Positions 1-8,771 of a DNA stretch of 39,461 bases are shown here, one piece after another. The notes beneath the pieces were generated by a model. It did no database searches. It was not told where the DNA came from and saw only the letters and a program-made list of their open reading frames with translations. Position 1 is the stretch's first letter; each line of letters starts with the position of its first letter. The stretch is from Acidobacteriia bacterium UBA6623 (GTDB taxonomy: Bacteria; Acidobacteriota; Terriglobia; Bryobacterales; UBA6623), in the NCBI GenBank assembly GCA_002433055.1, contig DJHJ01000004.1:1-39461 (forward strand). Direction: 5' to 3'. The position numbers were made by a program, and so were the translations under genes.

Positions 1-93
1 ACCAAGAAGAAGGTAGCCAAGAAGGCGACCAAGAAGAAAGTAGCCAAGAAGGCGACCAAGAAGAAAGTAGCCAAGAAGGCGACCAAGAAGAGA
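1..93 (+). repeat. Tandem 27-bp coding repeat (about 3.4 copies)
   Basis: Bases 1-27, 28-54 and 55-81 are near-identical copies of a 27-base unit coding for nine residues, followed by a partial copy at 82-93. Copies differ only by a silent AAG/AAA and are otherwise exact. The array probably continues upstream of the window. Confidence 0.9.
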
Positions 94-99
94 AGGTAA
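1..99 (+). CDS. Histone H1-like lysine-rich protein, C-terminal end (partial)
   Basis: Only the last 32 codons are in the window; the frame opens at base 1 and stops at TAA 97-99. The peptide consists almost entirely of Lys, Ala, Thr and Val in a nine-residue repeat (T-K-K-K-V-A-K-K-A), ending K-K-R-R. Such tails occur on bacterial histone H1-like proteins and on HU proteins with extended Lys/Ala tails, which bind and compact DNA without sequence specificity. The N-terminal part that would tell these apart lies outside the window. A strong hairpin terminator follows 78 bases downstream. That it is a nucleoid protein is inferred from composition alone. Confidence 0.7.
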   Translation, partial: TKKKVAKKATKKKVAKKATKKKVAKKATKKRR

Positions 100-177
100 T
101 TTCCATATAAGCCGAAAGTAGCCCTGACAACCAAATTAGGTTGAATGGTCTTCGCGGCAAGACTTATTTGGCGGGTA

Positions 178-206
178 CGGCAGCCCTGCGGAGGGCTGCC
201 GTTTTT
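178..206 (+). terminator. Intrinsic terminator after the H1-like gene
   Basis: A perfect 10-bp GC-rich stem (178-187 with 192-201) has a four-base loop and is followed directly by five T residues (202-206). It lies 78 bases after the stop of the lysine-rich gene and 123 bases before metX, so it most likely ends the former transcript. No alternative antiterminator pairing was noticed. Confidence 0.9.
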
Positions 207-329
207 AGTGTGCTTGGAGTTTTTGTGACTTCGCGAAATGACCGCAATTCACAAATCTGGAAGAAGACCTTTCACAAGCCAGTGGTCTGTCCGCTATTCT
301 GAAGGCAATCCCCACTTGGTTGACCGACC

Positions 330-1457
330 ATGGTTGTAAAACCGCAGGTTGCAAAGTTCCCATCGATTCAACTCGACAGCGGCGAAACTCTGTCTGAGGT
401 AAATGTTGCGTATGAAACTTATGGAGAGTTGAACGCTGAATGTGACAACGGAATTTTAGTGTTGCATGCCTTTTCAGGTGACGCACATGCTGCGGGTATT
501 AGCGAAGAAGACGGCAAGCCTGGTTGGTGGGACAACATGGTTGGCCCTGACAAAGGTTTTGATACAAATCACTATTGTGTGATTAGCTCAAATGTTCTTG
601 GTGGTTGTCGAGGAACCACTGGCCCGGCATCAATTGATCCTGCAACTGGAAGCCCCTATGGTGCCTCTTTCCCGCTCATCACCATAGGTGACATGGTACG
701 GCTACAAAAAATGCTTGTCGAGCATCTTGGAATTAAAAAACTATTGGCTGTTGCTGGTGGATCTATGGGAGGGATGCAAGTCCTACAATGGGTTGTCGAC
801 TACCCAGAATCAGTTGTGTCGGCAATTCCCATTGCCACCACCTTGCAGCATTCAGCTCAACAGATTGCCTTCAATGAGGTTGGCCGACAGGCAATCATGG
901 CTGACCCCGATTGGAAAGATGGCAATTATTACGACGGTTCTGGACCGATGAAAGGCTTAGCAGTGGCGCGTATGGTCGGGCATATTACCTACATGAGTGA
1001 CGAGTCAATGCGTGAGAAGTTTGGCCGTCGTCGTAGTAGAGGACGGACTCCTGCAAATGAGGTTTCCGACTTGTTCGAAGTGGAAAGTTACCTTCGTTAC
1101 CGAGGAGAACAGTTTGTCAGCCGTTTTGACGCCAACTCTTACCTCACTATTACACGTGCGATGGACTCAATTGACTTGAGCGCGGGCTACCATTCATTCG
1201 GTGAGGCACTGGCACGCTCGGAAGCACGTTACCTGGTGATCAGCTTCACATCTGATTGGCTGTACCCAAGTTATCAGTCACAACAAATTGTACGGACTTT
1301 GCGGAGTCGCAATCTGGAGGTGGCCTATATTGAGTTACCTTCCAATCACGGACACGATGCTTTTTTGGTCGAGGTTGGGGAATTGACAGAACTGATTAGA
1401 GATTTCCTCGCCAACACTTTCCGGGTGATGATTGCCAGGCGTCATAATCAGATCTAG
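330..1457 (+). CDS. metX: Homoserine O-acetyltransferase (MetX family)
   Basis: A 375-aa alpha/beta-hydrolase acyltransferase that transfers an acyl group from acyl-CoA to homoserine, the entry step of methionine synthesis in the cytoplasm. The nucleophile elbow G-G-S-M-G-G places the catalytic Ser at 145. Asp309 (in FTSDWLYPS) and His342 (in NHGHDAF) complete the expected triad. Length is typical of MetX. ATG 330 is the first start after an in-frame stop at 321; its ribosome site is weak. No metY or other methionine gene is adjacent, so it appears as a single gene. Family members can use succinyl-CoA instead of acetyl-CoA, and the sequence alone does not settle which. Confidence 0.93.
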   Translation: MVVKPQVAKFPSIQLDSGETLSEVNVAYETYGELNAECDNGILVLHAFSGDAHAAGISEEDGKPGWWDNMVGPDKGFDTNHYCVISSNVLGGCRGTTGPASIDPATGSPYGASFPLITIGDMVRLQKMLVEHLGIKKLLAVAGGSMGGMQVLQWVVDYPESVVSAIPIATTLQHSAQQIAFNEVGRQAIMADPDWKDGNYYDGSGPMKGLAVARMVGHITYMSDESMREKFGRRRSRGRTPANEVSDLFEVESYLRYRGEQFVSRFDANSYLTITRAMDSIDLSAGYHSFGEALARSEARYLVISFTSDWLYPSYQSQQIVRTLRSRNLEVAYIELPSNHGHDAFLVEVGELTELIRDFLANTFRVMIARRHNQI

Positions 1458-1595
1458 TGCGAGTTTTTGAGTGAAGTCCAAACCTGTACCCTTAGAAACA
1501 GTGAAGCGAATAATCTGAAGGATATTTAGTTGAAACCGTCTCTAATGAAATCTGCATGTGGATGAAATTTAATCGTATACGTGTCGCAAAAACTG

Positions 1596-2747
1596 CTATT
1601 GCTGCTTTGCTCTCAAACAGTACAGTACGCCATCTCGCGAACCAATCACTAGTCGATCACCACTGATGGCGGGTGAGGCAACGATATCTCCACCCACTGT
1701 GAACTTCCAAATTAGCTTACCGTTGTCGTGATTCAGTGCATAGAGGTTGCCATCGTTGGAACCGATGTAAATAATTTCACCTGATAGTACAGGCGAGGAA
1801 TCGACTCGACCGCGTGTTTCAAAATCCCAGATTGGTTTACCTGTTCTGGAGTCGATGGCGTGGATGCGTTTATCACGACCACCAAGAACAACCTTGCCGT
1901 TTGCGATCACGGGCGAAGAATAGAACGGATAACTCGTTTCGGGGTGTCGGTAGCGCCAAACTACCTCGCCCTGTTTCCAGTCGATGGCCAGGACTTCGTT
2001 ACCAAAGCTTCCGACATAAATACGATTGCCTACTAGAACTGGTGTGGCTGCGATGTAATCCCCAAGCTCTATTTGCGACAATTCCTTGCCACTTGAGATG
2101 TCGACTACGCGTAGTTTGCCGTCGCACCCGGTAACAAATGTTCGGCCATTTTTGACGGCCGGACTACAATGGACACGGTCCTCCGTTGCGTATTTCCAGT
2201 TGATCCTGCCAGATGTTGGATCAAAGGCGTAAAGATTGGCATCGTATGAACCAACCAGAATGGCGGTAGGTAAACAGTTCGGTGAAGACAGAATTTCTGC
2301 GTGAGTTTTGGCGGTCCAGAGCTTCTTTCCAGTATTAATATCAACAGCATGAAAAGTCCCCTCCTCATCGCCAAAAAAAACGGCATTATCTAGAACGCAG
2401 CCCGAGGCTGGAATACCAAGATTGGCCTGGTATGTCCATTTCTGATGCCCTGTCGCCAGATCAACAGCGTGAAACCTTCCGTCCATTTCGCCGAAGTAAA
2501 CAGTTTTGTCAACAATGATGGCCGTAGAATCAATTCCGGCTGGAGCGTCGTAACTCCACTCTACTTCGAGTGGTGGTGAGAGCAGATCTGAGGCAACGGA
2601 ATTACGTTCTGCGTTACCGAGAAAGAGAGGCCAATTAGCAGTAAGTTGGGACGTCAAAACAAGTGCGACTACCCACCTCAGTGGATTGCGGACTGGTGGG
2701 TGTATGACTGGAGGTGTATTCGGCGAGTTCCAACTCAAGAAACGCAT
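1596..2747 (-). CDS. Membrane-anchored or secreted PQQ-like beta-propeller protein (383 aa)
   Basis: Last gene of the minus-strand cluster. A hydrophobic N-terminal segment (about residues 25-37) acts as signal or anchor. It is followed by N-W-P-L-F-L-G-N, the usual opening of exported PQQ-like propellers, and by seven or so repeats with A-x-D-x-x-x-G-x-x-x-W-x-Y and 'SSPV' strands. The fold is shared by BamB and quinoprotein dehydrogenases, but no haem motif is present and cofactor binding is not shown. ATG 2747 is preferred over an upstream start at 2807: a GGAG lies 8 bases before it, and it overlaps the end of the dehydrogenase gene by 13 bases, implying coupled translation. Function is unknown beyond an exported scaffold or sensor. 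Confidence 0.85.
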   Translation of the reverse strand: MRFLSWNSPNTPPVIHPPVRNPLRWVVALVLTSQLTANWPLFLGNAERNSVASDLLSPPLEVEWSYDAPAGIDSTAIIVDKTVYFGEMDGRFHAVDLATGHQKWTYQANLGIPASGCVLDNAVFFGDEEGTFHAVDINTGKKLWTAKTHAEILSSPNCLPTAILVGSYDANLYAFDPTSGRINWKYATEDRVHCSPAVKNGRTFVTGCDGKLRVVDISSGKELSQIELGDYIAATPVLVGNRIYVGSFGNEVLAIDWKQGEVVWRYRHPETSYPFYSSPVIANGKVVLGGRDKRIHAIDSRTGKPIWDFETRGRVDSSPVLSGEIIYIGSNDGNLYALNHDNGKLIWKFTVGGDIVASPAISGDRLVIGSRDGVLYCLRAKQQ

Positions 2748-3856
2748 TCGTAGATCTCCAGCAGTTCCTTTGCGCTGACTGGGCGTGGGTTGAAATTTGC
2801 GGTCCATTCCAGTGAGGCTTCTCGGGCTAGATCAGGCAGTGCTTTTTGGTCGACTCCGTGGTCACACAGTCGTAGTGGTAGGTCAGCGTCACCCATTAGT
2901 TGTTCGACGTATTCGGCAAGCTGATTTGGTCCTGTTTGATGAGGTGATAGTTCGCTATAAAGCTGACTCACTTCTGCCGCGTTGAAGCGAATTACGGCAG
3001 GTAACATCAGTCCAACTGCCGCCCCGTGCGAGATATCATAGTGAGAAGTGAGTGGATTGGCACAAGAGTGTGCCGCACCCAACATAGAATTCTCAATCGC
3101 TACTCCCGCATAGTGTGCACCCAGTAGCATTGCGCTGCGCGCTTCGAGCCCAGAGGGATTTTCTAAGACTTTCGGAAAGTTGCTACTAAGTAACTTCCAA
3201 GACTCTCTAGAGTAAAGCTGCGAGATAGGGTTGCGTCGACTGGATACCCAAGTCTCAAGGGCGTGTGCGATGGCATCGATACCCGTCAGTGCGGTTACCG
3301 TGGCTGGCTGAGTCAGAGTCAAATCCGGATCTAGTAGTGCAACAACGGGTGCTGCCTTCGGGTCACCACATGCCATCTTACGGTGTGTTTTTGCATTAGA
3401 GATTAGAGCGAACGATTGTGCTTCACTACCCGTGCCGGCGGTTGTAGGGATGGCTATCAATGGGAGCATTGGCTTCTTTGCTTTATTTGTTCCCCAGTAG
3501 TCAGCCATCTCACCGCCGTTTGTGAGTAGAAAATTAACTCCTTTTGCACAGTCTATGGCGCTACCGCCGCCAATGGCTACTATGAGATCCACCTCAAGAG
3601 GTTCTGCGAATGCAAATGCCGCGTCGACATGTTGCGTAGTGGGATTTTGTGCAACATCCATGAACAGGTGAGCATCAAGTCCACACATCTCGATCGAAGA
3701 GGTCACACGTGCGGGATGTCCAGCTGCGACGACACCTGCATCAGAAATGACAAGTATACGGTGCCCACCGAAGGATTCAGCAATGCTTCCCACACGCTCT
3801 AGAACACCTGAGCCGAAAACGATTTGCGTACGAGTATTAAAGTTGAACGATTCCAT
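2735..3856 (-). CDS. Iron-containing alcohol dehydrogenase
   Basis: A 373-aa group III (Fe-ADH) enzyme that interconverts an alcohol and an aldehyde with NAD(P)H in the cytoplasm. The G-G-G-S nucleotide motif is at about residues 96-99 and P-T-T-A-G-T-G-S-E at about 137-145. The metal ligands Asp194, His198, His263 and His277 are all present, spaced as in FucO-like enzymes. ATG 3856 is chosen; a GTG nine bases upstream (3865) is the alternative, and neither has a strong ribosome site. It sits 38 bases after the adenylate-forming enzyme and overlaps the next propeller gene. The pairing suggests that an acid is activated and then reduced, or the reverse; the substrate is unknown. Confidence 0.92.
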   Translation of the reverse strand: MESFNFNTRTQIVFGSGVLERVGSIAESFGGHRILVISDAGVVAAGHPARVTSSIEMCGLDAHLFMDVAQNPTTQHVDAAFAFAEPLEVDLIVAIGGGSAIDCAKGVNFLLTNGGEMADYWGTNKAKKPMLPLIAIPTTAGTGSEAQSFALISNAKTHRKMACGDPKAAPVVALLDPDLTLTQPATVTALTGIDAIAHALETWVSSRRNPISQLYSRESWKLLSSNFPKVLENPSGLEARSAMLLGAHYAGVAIENSMLGAAHSCANPLTSHYDISHGAAVGLMLPAVIRFNAAEVSQLYSELSPHQTGPNQLAEYVEQLMGDADLPLRLCDHGVDQKALPDLAREASLEWTANFNPRPVSAKELLEIYECVS

Positions 3857-3894
3857 CAGTGACACTTAATTTTTGTAGATCAAGGTGGATGATA

Positions 3895-4986
3895 CTAGTA
3901 CACTCCGACAGCTACTTTTGTTTTGTCTTTCGCAAAAGGTCGGACGTTGCGCACCCCATCCCAAGGATAGAGTTCGATTGGTGTTTCACGTTCACATTCG
4001 TCCCGTTCGGGGAATCGCGGCATAAAGAATTCCTTTGTCAAGGTTGTCAGAAGAACACGGCCCGTTTCGCCATAATCCACCAAGTTATCCATGTTGTCAG
4101 GATCGACAACTTGACTGACTGCTCGTGGCTGTGGAGGGTAGTAAATAATTGCGTAGTCGTCCACAGGGTCAAATGGTTTATGGCATGCTAGCCCCATTAA
4201 GGTATTACCGTATGTGGCCGCGAAATAGGCTCCTTCCAGCAATTCTTCAACAGCAAAACGGTGGAACTGAGGTGTCATTTCTGTACCTCCACAGAAAACA
4301 CCAGAGATCCCTTTTTCTTTCAATGAAATGCGGTCACAGAGACCTTCAAGTAGTTTTGGTGTAGTGAATAAACAATGAATGTTGGGGTGGGCTTCGAGGA
4401 TGTTGATGGCCTGATCTACGCAATGGTTTTTATAGGCCTCTGCTCCTTTGATATCACCACTTTTCAGTAGTTTCACAACCCAACGTGGGTCCAAATCCAC
4501 TTGAAAACAAATACCACCACGAACTTGTGCCAGGTGTTCTATCGCTAGGCGCAAGCGGCGAGGTCCGCTCGGCCCGAGTTGTAGCCAATCTGAACCTTTT
4601 GGGAAATGTTTTTGTGGGAGGGTATTACTGAACTCTGAATAGTCGATGCGAAAATCGTCAATATTTATACGCGATTTTGGAATGCCCGTAGTGCCGCCAG
4701 TTTCAAATACGTACACTGGCCTGTCTGCGTATCCTTTTGGAACCCACTGTCGAACAGGCCCACCACGCAGCCATTCATCCTCGAAGAATCCAAATTTTTT
4801 TAGATCCTCAAAGCTTTGGATTTCTTTGCGTGGATCCCAATCAAGTTTTTCAGCAAAGTCCAGCCAGAACTGGCAGCCTGTTTCAGGGTCAAAATGCCAG
4901 GAAATTATTTCACGCACATGAGCGTCAAGGTTTTTTTGGGCGCTTTTGATTCTTTGTTCGAGGGGTGAAGGTATTTTAGATGTCAT
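3895..4986 (-). CDS. Truncated adenylate-forming enzyme (PaaK/EhpF-like)
   Basis: A 363-aa cytoplasmic ANL-superfamily protein. The ATP-binding A3 motif E-T-G-G-T-T-G-I-P-K is at 95-104. The later motif region GETGRVLLTTLTKE (306-319) and R-D at 328-329 match the PaaK group. Two things are odd. The A5 motif reads Y-G-N-T-L (259-263), where most members have Glu in the last place. The protein ends about 35 residues after the A7-like Asp, so the mobile C-terminal domain with the catalytic Lys is missing. This architecture recalls EhpF from phenazine antibiotic synthesis, also a shortened member, and is close in length to LuxE. It probably adenylates a carboxylic acid; CoA ligation is doubtful. 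The next gene is an Fe-ADH. Confidence 0.8.
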   Translation of the reverse strand: MTSKIPSPLEQRIKSAQKNLDAHVREIISWHFDPETGCQFWLDFAEKLDWDPRKEIQSFEDLKKFGFFEDEWLRGGPVRQWVPKGYADRPVYVFETGGTTGIPKSRINIDDFRIDYSEFSNTLPQKHFPKGSDWLQLGPSGPRRLRLAIEHLAQVRGGICFQVDLDPRWVVKLLKSGDIKGAEAYKNHCVDQAINILEAHPNIHCLFTTPKLLEGLCDRISLKEKGISGVFCGGTEMTPQFHRFAVEELLEGAYFAATYGNTLMGLACHKPFDPVDDYAIIYYPPQPRAVSQVVDPDNMDNLVDYGETGRVLLTTLTKEFFMPRFPERDECERETPIELYPWDGVRNVRPFAKDKTKVAVGVY

Positions 4987-5063
4987 AGTCAGTTATCGGG
5001 TGTCTAGAATGTGCTTTACGGCACAGCTCAGCGAATCCTAGTTTTTTTCCTGCAGTGCGACAG

Positions 5064-6488
5064 CTACTGGTTGTTGGCGATGGCATACAAATGAGAGCGC
5101 GTCATAATGTATAGCACGCTGTTCGCAACAACAGGTGTTGAATAAATTGTGTTACCAAAGTTAACTTCCGATAGCACTTCCTTGAATCGGCCAGTTTTCA
5201 ACACGGTTAGGTCACCGTCTTCGTCCCCAATCATCACTTTTCCATCCACGACGTAGGGTGAACCCCATACCGCAGCAAGTGTGTCATGTTCCCACAATAG
5301 TTCCCCTGTTTCGACGTCGAGAGCATGAAAGAATCCACTGAAGTTAACGGCGTATAATATGCCATTTTGGATTGCGACAGTTGAAATTGTGCGTCGGAAT
5401 GGGTGATGCCAAACCACAGCGGACGCAGTTATATCGCCACTTTTAGTCGCATCTACTGCCCACAAATGCCCGAGTCCTTCTCCATGTTCAGGATCTTGGC
5501 CTACAGCAATGAAAACCTTATTATCGAAAATGACCGGTGTGGCTATTATGTTGTTGCGATCGCCGCGACCTTGTTTCCATTGTGAGTCTTTGGGGTTGCA
5601 GTCGAATTTCCAGATCAGTTCACCGGACTGAATTTCAAATGATCTAAGCCAGCCGTCACCTCCTGCAAAAACCACCTGTTCCTTTCCGTTGATAATGCCG
5701 TAACCTGGTGAAGCCCACTGGCCATGCAAAATTGCGTCCAATGGTGAATTGTCTTCCCATAGGATTTTTCCAGTATGTCGGTTAAGTGCCAAAAAGCTAG
5801 GCGAGCGTGGTGAGGGGATATTAATGTGACTTTCGTCAACGCCGTTCGAGGTATTGACCAAAAGTATATCTCCGACAACTAGTGGAGACGTAGCCGCCAT
5901 ATTGTGCGGAAACACACCGAGGTCTTCATACATATCAAGTTTCCAAATGATATCGCCATCGATCTCTGATGTTGCATCTTCGCTGGTGAAGGGACCATCA
6001 TTTTCTCCGTCACGGAATCCTTCGCTGTCGACGGCGATCACTTCAGCACGGTTTGAAACATAATAGACATGATTGTCTACGATGGCAGGAGACGAACAAA
6101 CGCCCTGTTCGGGCCAATCGTTCACACGGCCTGAAGCAAGCTTTGAGTGTGTCATTTGCCAAAGGAATTTCCCGTCAGACTCTCGGAAACACATTACAAC
6201 GCCACGATCACCTTTGAGGCTTGGGTTACGTAATAGTTCATTATTGGTGCCAACATAGACTTTGCCGTCAGCAATCACGGGGTTGCCGTAAGATTGTGAC
6301 CCCAACTCTGCCACCCATTTGATGTTTGTTCCGGTATCGATATTCCAAGTGTGCGGAATGTTAATTTCCGATGAAACCATATTGCGATTGCCCTGACCAC
6401 CCCACATTGGCCAATCCTCAGCTAACAAAGGTAGAACGATCGTAATGATGATGATTGGAACGGCAAGAATGTATTTCTTTTGTCTCAT
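5064..6488 (-). CDS. Secreted PQQ-like beta-propeller protein (474 aa)
   Basis: An N-terminal signal peptide (residues 1-23: charged start, long Ile/Val/Leu core, ending L-L-A) precedes E-D-W-P-M-W-G-G, the typical start of an exported PQQ-like propeller. Repeats with G-x-x-Y-x-V, 'W' and 'D-x-x-x-G-x-x-x-W' strands run to the C-terminus, giving a single propeller of seven or eight blades. There is no haem-binding CxxCH, so it is not a quinohaemoprotein dehydrogenase. It lies between the 734-aa propeller gene (41 bases upstream) and the adenylate-forming enzyme (77 bases downstream), all on the minus strand. The specific function is not recognisable. Confidence 0.88.
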   Translation of the reverse strand: MRQKKYILAVPIIIITIVLPLLAEDWPMWGGQGNRNMVSSEINIPHTWNIDTGTNIKWVAELGSQSYGNPVIADGKVYVGTNNELLRNPSLKGDRGVVMCFRESDGKFLWQMTHSKLASGRVNDWPEQGVCSSPAIVDNHVYYVSNRAEVIAVDSEGFRDGENDGPFTSEDATSEIDGDIIWKLDMYEDLGVFPHNMAATSPLVVGDILLVNTSNGVDESHINIPSPRSPSFLALNRHTGKILWEDNSPLDAILHGQWASPGYGIINGKEQVVFAGGDGWLRSFEIQSGELIWKFDCNPKDSQWKQGRGDRNNIIATPVIFDNKVFIAVGQDPEHGEGLGHLWAVDATKSGDITASAVVWHHPFRRTISTVAIQNGILYAVNFSGFFHALDVETGELLWEHDTLAAVWGSPYVVDGKVMIGDEDGDLTVLKTGRFKEVLSEVNFGNTIYSTPVVANSVLYIMTRSHLYAIANNQ

Positions 6489-6529
6489 GCGAGTCTCTGT
6501 TGAAATTGCTTTAGTCTATGGCATACAGA

Positions 6530-8734
6530 CTATTTTTCTATGGATGTCAGAACTATGTTGTCATAAAAAATATCCGCAGACGAATATCCGTAGATTCCTG
6601 GGGCGCCTTGGCGATGAGGAATCAAGTCCTCGGCTTCAATATTCCACTGAGCTGGCTCTGGTTTGCCCCGTTCCCACACCTTGGCACGAATCGTGGCTGA
6701 TTCAGCCTTATTATCTACTCGAACCTTCATGTGATACCAAATATTTGGACCCCAGCGATAGCGGACTTCTTTTGAAAAACGTGCTAACTCCGAAAGCCAA
6801 GTTCGGACCATCAGTTTCTGAGTGTTTCCCATCAGTGCGATGGTATAGCGATGAGAAACTAGTCCAATGTCGGGCATGCGTCGCCGCTTCTCGGAGCCTT
6901 TAATGTCAGCCTCTATTACATAGCTCTTAGCGGTAGGGTCCCCTATGTAGACCGTCGTTCGCCAGGTCCGTGGATTTTCTGAAAGTTTCTTAAGAACCTT
7001 GTTGCTGCCGTCGGGAACTATTTGAAAGCGTCCGCGGGCGGCATTCCAACCTGCCGGGACACTATCTATTTCTAGTGCATCAAAATCTTCTTGGAACGGA
7101 ACTGTTGGACGGACGCTGATGCGAGCACTGCCTTTTAGTGCTCCTACGGATGCTATCACTAAGCCGCTCTGCGAAATATTTTTTTGACCTAGCTGCAGGT
7201 TCCCATCGTTGACGGTGCCATCGAGCCCATCCAGAGACCAAGATGCTTCTACTTGTCCTATCAGACGTCCTTTTGCATCAAATGTGTGGACCTTGAATTG
7301 CTTCGACCCACCCACCGGAAGGATGTCTTCGCTAGGGCTTACGCGGAGCCAGGTGGCAGGAGATCCGGAGGGAGCTTTCTCAGCGAGGTCAGGCAGTGTT
7401 TCGCTAGGTCTTGATGAGATTTTTTTTGCTCCAATTGCGTAGAGATGAGTATTGGTCAACAGGTAAATACGTCCGTTAGCTATGGCGGGTGAACCATTGA
7501 TTTGAGTAGCACTCCCATCGATTTCTTTGAATTCATCAATATCGAGAATTTCAGGCTCTGAATCACCGTTGAGTTTGAGGATGTGAAATCTTCCGTCTAC
7601 GTCAGCCACGTAGATTTTACCGTCGGCAACTACTGGCGAAGCTTTTTGTGCAATGCCGATGTTGTGTTTCCAGAGCTTTTGTCCAGTTTTTGTATGGAAA
7701 GCGACCAAATTGGCAGAGTTGTCGACGTGATAGAGTCGACCCGCATGAATAGAAGGTGACGAATAACCACCAGTGAAACCGTCAACCATCCACACCAGTT
7801 TTGGCTTGCCATTACTTATCACTTCGGCATCGAGGCAAACCAGGCGGCCCATAGCGGTACTTCCATCTGTGTTTTCTTCGCTGTGTGAAGCATAGACAAG
7901 GTTTCCGTCCACGACGACAGAAGAGTTAATCCCGCGTTTACTTATCGAAAAGCCCCAAACTTTTTCGCCGGTATTTGCACGAATGGCGTAGATGCTACCG
8001 TCACCATTACCACCAATCACCAGACGTTCACCTTTGATAACGCGGATGACCGGGGCAGAATAGGTCGTATCTTTTGGGGCGTCACCGGGTGTGGAAACCC
8101 AGACGGTTTCCCCTGTAATTTTGTCGAGAGCATAGAATCGGTGTCGTGGAATGTAGGTCGAACCCCAGCCGGCAGTTAGAAAACTGACAATAACGAGATC
8201 ACCGTCTAAAACGGGATTAACTGTACGACCGCCAAAACCGGAGATGCGCCCTACTTCCTCTCCTAGTGATCGAGACCATACGACTGTGCCGTCAGGAGCA
8301 AAGCAGTACATCATCCCTTCAACACCGTGTGAATAGATGTAACCAGTTTTTTCATCCCCTACCAAATTTGCCCAACCAACTCGATGGTGGGGTATGTCAG
8401 TTTGGAAGACGTTGTAGCGGTGTTCCCAGTTAATTTGTCCAGTGTCGGTATCAAGACAGACAACACGCTCCTGCCACTTCGTGGCGTCCTCTGGTTCAGC
8501 AAGAGTGATGAGACAAACCTTTTTATTGATGACGATCGGAGTCGAACGCCCACCGATTGATGCCTTCCAAAGCATGTTTTTACCATCTGGAGTCCAGGTT
8601 GATGGCAGGTCAGTTTCGTTTGAAACGCCGGTGGCGTCGAGGCCTCGCCAGGCAGGCCAGTCAGCCGCCATTGCGAGAGTTGTGGCCATCATCGTCAGAG
8701 TGGCCAGAAAAAGAAAACTTCTAGATCGTATCAA
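6530..8734 (-). CDS. Secreted PQQ-like propeller with Ig-like and lectin-like C-terminal domains (734 aa)
   Basis: First gene of the five-gene minus-strand cluster. The signal peptide (1-23, ending A-M-A-A) is followed by D-W-P-A-W-R-G and a PQQ-like propeller to about residue 440. An Ig-like or Big-type segment follows at about 455-545 (S-K-Q-F-K-V-H-T-F-D-A-K-G-R). The last 185 residues resemble a concanavalin-A-like jelly roll (F-Q-E-D-F-D near 550; final strand D-I-F-Y-D-N-I-V-L). This last type of domain often binds glycans. The start is TTG at 8734, with GGAG 7 bases upstream. A carbohydrate-related surface role is inferred; the enzymatic or binding target is unknown. Confidence 0.88.
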   Translation of the reverse strand: MIRSRSFLFLATLTMMATTLAMAADWPAWRGLDATGVSNETDLPSTWTPDGKNMLWKASIGGRSTPIVINKKVCLITLAEPEDATKWQERVVCLDTDTGQINWEHRYNVFQTDIPHHRVGWANLVGDEKTGYIYSHGVEGMMYCFAPDGTVVWSRSLGEEVGRISGFGGRTVNPVLDGDLVIVSFLTAGWGSTYIPRHRFYALDKITGETVWVSTPGDAPKDTTYSAPVIRVIKGERLVIGGNGDGSIYAIRANTGEKVWGFSISKRGINSSVVVDGNLVYASHSEENTDGSTAMGRLVCLDAEVISNGKPKLVWMVDGFTGGYSSPSIHAGRLYHVDNSANLVAFHTKTGQKLWKHNIGIAQKASPVVADGKIYVADVDGRFHILKLNGDSEPEILDIDEFKEIDGSATQINGSPAIANGRIYLLTNTHLYAIGAKKISSRPSETLPDLAEKAPSGSPATWLRVSPSEDILPVGGSKQFKVHTFDAKGRLIGQVEASWSLDGLDGTVNDGNLQLGQKNISQSGLVIASVGALKGSARISVRPTVPFQEDFDALEIDSVPAGWNAARGRFQIVPDGSNKVLKKLSENPRTWRTTVYIGDPTAKSYVIEADIKGSEKRRRMPDIGLVSHRYTIALMGNTQKLMVRTWLSELARFSKEVRYRWGPNIWYHMKVRVDNKAESATIRAKVWERGKPEPAQWNIEAEDLIPHRQGAPGIYGYSSADIFYDNIVLTSIEK

Positions 8735-8771
8735 GTGGAAGCTCCAGAAATAAGGTAGTTGCTACAGGGGC

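Noticed and set aside
100..329. SAM riboswitch or methionine attenuator before metX
   Set aside because: The only strong structure is the terminator at 178-206, best explained as the end of the upstream gene; no riboswitch core was seen.
1596..8734. The propellers as quinoprotein alcohol dehydrogenases
   Set aside because: None has a haem CxxCH motif or the length and disulfide features of true PQQ-dependent dehydrogenases; the repeats alone only show the fold.
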